Source: Antitrichia curtipendula
Taxonomy: Eukaryota; Streptophyta; Bryopsida; Hypnales; Leucodontaceae
Assembly (NCBI GenBank): GCA_951230915.1
Contig: OX579638.1
Span: 24,942,696 to 25,006,695, forward strand
Length of the DNA: 64,000 bases
Direction: 5' to 3'
Position numbers and translations under genes: made by a program. This document shows positions 59,001-64,000 of the stretch, one piece after another. The notes under the pieces were generated by a model. That model saw nothing but the letters and a program-made list of their open reading frames with translations. It searched no databases and was not told where the DNA came from. The stretch's first letter is position 1. Every line of letters begins with the position of its first letter.

Positions 59001-60739
59001 TATAATTAGTTCTTTCAAAATTAATTATTCATAAATAATGTGCATAGAAAGTACAAACTTTTTATATGACAATATAGATGCTTTTACTATTCCACTTCTT
59101 CAATTTCATTGCTAGACTCCTTTTGTTTGTTTTTAATTATGTCAACTTGGTAATGTTGGCTTTTTTGGCTTTTATGATGCATGCCCTTCTAGTTGGATTT
59201 TCACCAAGTAACAAGAAGATAATATTCAACCTATTGGAATTGACCAAGGAAAATATCCAACACTACTTTAGAATGTTATGACTATCCAATAGAATTAAAA
59301 AAATTTAATAATTAGAATTGTACTCAAATGCTTATTTGGTTTATTTGAGGTGCAATTCAAAAAACTCCTCACCTCATGTTAGTGACTTTTGAAAAGTTGT
59401 GGTGATTTTGAGTTATGGAGGTATTCACTCAAAGTCAATTTTTTAGGCATAATTACATTAAGTACACCAAATTGTGACATACTACCATAGTCATGTTGCC
59501 CACCAATTCTAAAACCTTCCAACACTGCGCCTTTATTAAAGAAATTTTCAACACAACTCTTAATTATCTTGTACAAATTTTTCTATTTGTTATTTAACTT
59601 TTTATAAAAATTTGATTGTGTCATTAATGAATTAATAAAAAAAACAAAAGCCATCTTATACTCAAACATTCTCACAATAGCTTCAGTCAATGCAAAGCCT
59701 CCTCCCCTTGAGTCATAGTCAACAAACTTGTGATAGATGGAGCTTCCATTTCTCTTTCAAGAAAATGATTTCAAGGGGTCTAAAGGTCCCCCAAATTGAA
59801 ATCATGGTGGATATACGCATCTCCTAACTTGGTTCCCTTCATTGAGCAGCCTTGAAGAGAGTCCCTCCCTCTCGTAGTCACCAATTGAAAGTACTGTACA
59901 TGCCGGTGCACAAGAATCAAATACTCTTTCTGTGAAAGCTGGCGCCCCAGGTGAGTGCAGCGGGACCGCGACGGCGGCGACGAGCAGCAGCAGCAGCAAC
60001 TCCATCAGTAAGTAAGATTTTGGCTGCAGCAGCAATGCAGCATTGTAGCAGCTGCTGCACAAACATTTCCACGGCTGTCAGAACCCCCTTGCCAGGCTTT
60101 CGCTTCACGTACCGCCGTCTCATGGCAATTGGCAAGTGAGCTGGTAACTGAACTCGCTTCCCCATGCGTCCACTTCCCTACAGCTCCTACAGCTCTCCAG
60201 CCGCTTCGTCAATGGCTTTCCACCTTAACTTTTGAACTTGGGCACCACGCACTTCCCTGCATTGCATCATCATCAATCACAACACCAATTATGGGTTCCG
60301 CGCATTGATCTTTTAGCGCCTGTTGTCTTCGTTTCTCCTTTTTTTACTTAGGTTACAACAGTAGCTAGCTACTTCCCTGGTGTGCCAGGTCTGGGGAGAC
60401 ATTTGACAAAGGAGGAGAAGGTTGTGAGTGTAAGAGGTGGTAGTTAGTTGAGTGGTGGTTTGATCAACTGCCTTGCTGCGGAGTGAGTTCCTAATGGCCT
60501 TGACGATGTTGGCTGTGGTGTGAGTACATGCATGACTTAGAGCTCTTTTTTAATTTTGGTTTGATCGAGGGGGCGTGCATTGGATCGGATCTATGGTGGT
60601 TGTACTGGGCGGGCTTACAGTAAATCAATTTTGTTAACATTGGCTTCGTCGATTGTTCAAGTGAAATATCTGGAGTATGAGACTAGATGACTACTGAGGA
60701 TGGTGCGGGTGAACTTTGTGTGAAGTTGGGTAATAGGAG
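56067..60739. other. AT-rich intergenic region
   Basis: No supported gene. A frame at 56008-56316 (102 codons) overlaps the hAT MITE and shows no motif. Other items are a G-run at 57712-57740 (GAGGGGAGGAAGGGGGGGGGG and on) and the dispersed repeat at 57802-58445. GC content rises from about 59.9 kb; a GC-rich patch at 59940-60140 with CAGCAG runs and frames on both strands may be part of the KORRIGAN upstream region. Confidence 0.45.
57802..58445. repeat. Dispersed repeat, copy 2 (related to 10748-11290)
   Basis: Same order of landmarks as the copy at 10748-11290, same orientation, strongly diverged. Both end near GAAATGGCAATTTTG followed by a G/T-rich tract. No coding capacity. Confidence 0.5.
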
Positions 60740-61115
60740 TGTCTGTTGGATGAATGCATAAGAGGCTAGTTGAGAGCATCAAGAGAAGTTGCAATTGGAA
60801 ATTGGGTACGTGAGGCTGTCTGTTGCCTGGGTGAATGTGTAAGGGGTTTACTAGTGGAGGACTTCAAGAGTAGTTACAATTAGAAATTGGGTGTGACTGT
60901 CTGTTTGGTGAATGCGTAAGAGGTTAACTAGTAGAGGGCATCAGCAATTGGAAACTGGGTATGTGTGTTGGTTGTATGCGTAAGAGGTTAGTTTAGGGCA
61001 TCAAGAGGAGCTGTAATTGGAAATTGGGTGCGACTATCTAGCCGTTGGGTGAATGCGTAAGAGGTCAAGTGGTCGAGGGCTTCTTTAGGAGCTGGTAATT
61101 GAGAATTGGGTGTAA
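60740..61115 (+). repeat. Five-unit tandem repeat in the KORRIGAN upstream region
   Basis: Units of about 60-80 bp share TGTTGG(G)TGAATGCGTAAGAG, then GAG(G)GC(A)TCAAGAG, then AATTGGAAATTGGGT. Unit starts are near 60741, 60818, 60901, 60966 and 61030. The array ends about 35 bp before the KORRIGAN start codon, so it lies in the 5' leader or core promoter. Each unit carries an ATG (GAATGCGTAAG type), which would act as an upstream start codon if transcribed. Confidence 0.8.
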
Positions 61116-61151
61116 GTAAGACGGGAAGCTAGAGCGAGTTGTTGCGACGCG

Positions 61152-64000
61152 ATGTACAACACCTGGGGAGGTCCGATGGAGATGGCCATGGACTCGGGGG
61201 CGGAGGACGACACCCGCAGCCGCAACCTGGACTTCGACCGCGCGTCGGTGAAGAGCTTGGAGGAAACGCAGCAGAGCTGGCTGCTGGAGCCCGCGGCGAA
61301 GAAGAAGCAGAAGCAAGTCGACTTGGGCTGCGTCGTGTGCAGCCGCAAGCTCTTCTTCATTGTGTTCGGGACGCTCCTCGCCGCCAGCGCCATCGTGGGG
61401 CTGTCCATTCTCATCTGGAAGGTGGCGCCCAGGAAGCACCACCGCCCGGCGCCTCTCGACAACTACACCGTCGCCTTGAAACTGGCTTTGCGCTTCTTCG
61501 ACGCCCAGAAATGTATGTTGCTTCTTGTCTACTCGTCATCAAGGACTAGGGGAAGCAGAACTTGGCTATTGTCGATCGACATTAATCTTTGAATGGGGTG
61601 TTGTCTACTGTCCCTGCAATTATAGTATATAACCTTCCAATTTGAATTATTGCAAAAGAAATTGTTTAATACATTGAGTGGGCTAGTAAAGAATTTGATC
61701 CCAAGAGATTTTGGCTCAGTGATCCCTGTAGTGAGCTTTATTGAGTAAACTCCCAATGAAAGCCCACTCCTACGTATTGGTCGAAATGGTCGAAATGCTT
61801 AAAGTGACGGACAGAGTGTCCTCTACCTTTTATATGAAATTCAGTTCCTCGTGCTGCCCAGGAGACACGTACCAGAGGGATACATTTCACGGTCGCCTCT
61901 ACCTTATGGTAAAACAGAGGCACTTGTAGCAAATTGAGGCAATTGGAGCTTGGAACCTAAGTGATTCACTGCTGTATGAAAGTCTTGCTGTCGGTCGTCA
62001 TGACATGATCTCGGGTGGACTCTTTTTAAAACACGTAAACACCTGCATCTGGAGGTGTAGTATTTATTAGTGGTAGTGCTCGAATTTTATAGGTCTTTTA
62101 TACTACTTTCTGAATTAATCAAGTCTTGAATAAAAGCTACTCCGGAGCACCTTGTTTTCTTTTTCAATTATGAATGGCTTATCTTACTTTGCAAATCTAC
62201 TAATAGAGGGATTTGGATGAATTAAAATATTCCTTATTCTGGTTGTACTTCAATTTTGGTTGAACAAGTGCAAGTGGTGCTGCAGGATTAACTGAAGGCT
62301 CTGATGAATTCTTGTGGTGTTTTTGTTGCAGCCGGACACTTGCCACCATCCAACAACATCTCATGGAGATCGCATTCTGGTCTGAGCGATGGACGAGATG
62401 CAAGTGTGAACCTCACTGGTGGTTACTACGATGCAGGGGATAACATCAAGTTTGGGTTTCCTGGAGCTTATGCCATGACCATTTTGAGTTGGAGTGTGAT
62501 TGAGTACAAAGCTAAGTACCAGGCTGCTGGGGAGCTGAATCACATCAAGGAAATCATAAAATGGGGCACCGATTACATGTTGAAGACCTTCAACTATTCC
62601 TCACCGCAGGTCGATCGTGTGTTTGTTCAGGTATGTCTGCGTCCTCTCAAACTGAGCTCAAAATCTTGACGTCAAGATTTCCTGCCAGTGACTAAGGTAC
62701 AGGATACGATTTCTGTCACTTTGTATCAAATGTGAAGATGTTGCGAATGAACTCTATGTGATGAATGCTTGGGGGGCATTGCTCACATTTTAACACGGGT
62801 ATTTGACGATTAATTCCGACCTTCTGGCAATGCATACGTGAAACAGGGCCCTCGAACTGTAGTTGAGTGAACGACTTTGTTGTAGCATTGCTTAAATATT
62901 TATCTGATTCATACGCACCCAATTTATTTATAGAAATACACCAATTTATTAAACGAAACATCACTCAGTTTTTTCACTGGACTTTTGATTATTGGTTCTT
63001 TTTATCTTATCAGGTAGGCGATGCGAACACGTCCACCCCCAATGATCACTACTGCTGGGAAAGGCCTGAAGACATGGACTACCCTCGTCCATCTTACGCA
63101 GTCAGCTCTGCTCCAGATCTGGGCTCGGAAATGGCAGCGGCTCTCGCAGCGGCCTCCATCGTGTTCAAAGACTCTCCAGCGTACTCTCGCAAGTTAATCA
63201 CTGGAGCGACCAATATCTGGACTTTTGCAAGGAGCATGGGGCACAGAGAGCGTTACGTTGCGGGACTGCCTGCAGGGGAACTACCATTCTATAATTCCAC
63301 CAGTTACTGGGATGAGTACATGTGGGGTGGGGCTTGGATGTACTATGCCACAGGGAACATCACCTATCTTCAGTTTGTTACGAACCCTGCGCTCGCAAAG
63401 AATGCCAATGCCAATGGTGGCGGTCCCTCTTATGGCGTGTTCAGCTGGGACAACAAGCTCATTGGCGCCCAGGTATGATCATGTTCAAATTTTAGGGTGC
63501 CTTTTGAGGTTGGAAACCCATTGCAAGTGTTGTGAGTGGTTTCCATTATTAGAATGACTTTTTTAGAGTGCGTCTTGTCCCCATATTTTAGACGATTTCA
63601 ACTCGCCAACATATTTCTTAATTGGATACTGTATGAATTAGTTATCAATTGTTGAAGTTTGAGGGAGTAGGGTCCCATTCACGACCCTAGACTACCCTTG
63701 AAATTGTTTATCTCATGGAAGCACCTCTGACTGATAGAACCTGGAAGTATCTCATTTAGTACGAGTCACATGTTTGCATTGTAAATGAGTGACTTTCCAA
63801 GGCTCCCCGCACCCAATTGGGTTTCTTTTCTTAGTTGGAGTGTCGGATAGCATCGTAAAGTGCCAGCACAAGTGATTCTAATGTCGACACATAATCAGTA
63901 AAGGTTTCAGTCTGCTGAAAACCATAGCTCTCTGCCCCTGCTGCAGGTACTTATGTCGAGGCTTTACATTATGCAAAGTCCAGGATATCCTTACGAGCAG
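61152..64000 (+). CDS. KOR: KORRIGAN-type membrane-anchored endo-1,4-beta-glucanase (GH9), 5' part
   Basis: Four exons are seen: 61152-61512, 62332-62630, 63014-63472 and 63947 to the window edge. Junctions are GT-AG with consistent phase, giving 391 residues so far of a family usually near 620. In order: a cytosolic tail of about 65 residues; one membrane-spanning segment at about 67-90 ([20 protein letters not shown]), making a type II protein; then the GH9 domain from about 105. [15 protein letters not shown] holds the catalytic-site aspartates of GH9 (about Asp154 and Asp157). Several N-glycosylation sequons (NYT, NIS, NLT) suit an extracellular or Golgi-lumenal domain. KORRIGAN enzymes act with cellulose synthase at the plasma membrane and Golgi during cellulose formation. 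The C-terminal catalytic His and Glu motifs lie beyond the window. The start is the first in-frame ATG matching the family N-terminus. Confidence 0.95.

Noticed and set aside
59802..60165. Minus-strand Arg/Ala-rich ORFs near 60 kb
   Set aside because: Depend on CAGCAG and CGGCGG runs read in several frames; probably upstream sequence of KORRIGAN rather than genes.
61065..61549. Other-frame ORFs of 125-136 codons over the first KORRIGAN exon
   Set aside because: Shadows of the real frame, which alone gives the membrane anchor and joins in phase to the GH9 exons.

Overview
The window is nuclear DNA of a land plant. The evidence is three spliced genes of plant type (a membrane-anchored KORRIGAN GH9 endoglucanase, a RAP-domain organelle RNA protein and a plant GYF-domain protein of the EXA1 family), canonical GT-AG introns, and long AT-rich intergenic stretches filled with decaying transposons. 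The transposase families and the compact host genes look to me like a seedless plant (bryophyte or lycophyte) rather than a flowering plant, but that is an impression and I cannot name the species.

Region by region. 1-4.8 kb: the edge of an unrecognised acidic-protein gene (minus strand), three foldback (hairpin) elements that share one central core, several minisatellites, and a small minus-strand ORF. 4.85-8.94 kb: a Mutator-like (MULE) transposase gene with a GCM/WRKY-type zinc region, a DDE-type core and a C-terminal SWIM finger. It is broken only by four nonsense codons, and a fourth foldback lies in its intron. 12.7-19.05 kb: two convergent, badly decayed genes of another DNA transposon. 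The minus-strand one is split by a 580-bp MITE with a 9-bp target duplication; a second copy of this MITE lies at 31.6-32.1 kb. 20.8-30.8 kb: a decayed ORF followed by two diverged copies of an LTR-element-like repeat in inverted orientation, with a third LTR fragment between them. 30.8-38.7 kb: AT-rich DNA with a degenerate tandem array, the second MITE, and little else.

38.7-49.6 kb is the largest host gene, on the minus strand: a 14-exon EXA1/GYF-domain gene whose splice phases all agree (about 2139 residues), in a GC-rich island. 52.4-54.7 kb carries the RAP-domain gene (plus). 54.7-61.1 kb is AT-rich with a 127-bp hAT-type MITE and a dispersed repeat. 61.15 kb to the right edge is the 5' part of KORRIGAN (plus, four exons seen), preceded by a five-unit tandem repeat.

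The three host genes are functionally unrelated neighbours: translational repression (EXA1), organelle RNA metabolism (RAP) and cell-wall cellulose synthesis (KOR). The rest of the window is mainly a record of transposon insertion and decay. I found no tRNA, rRNA or CRISPR array.
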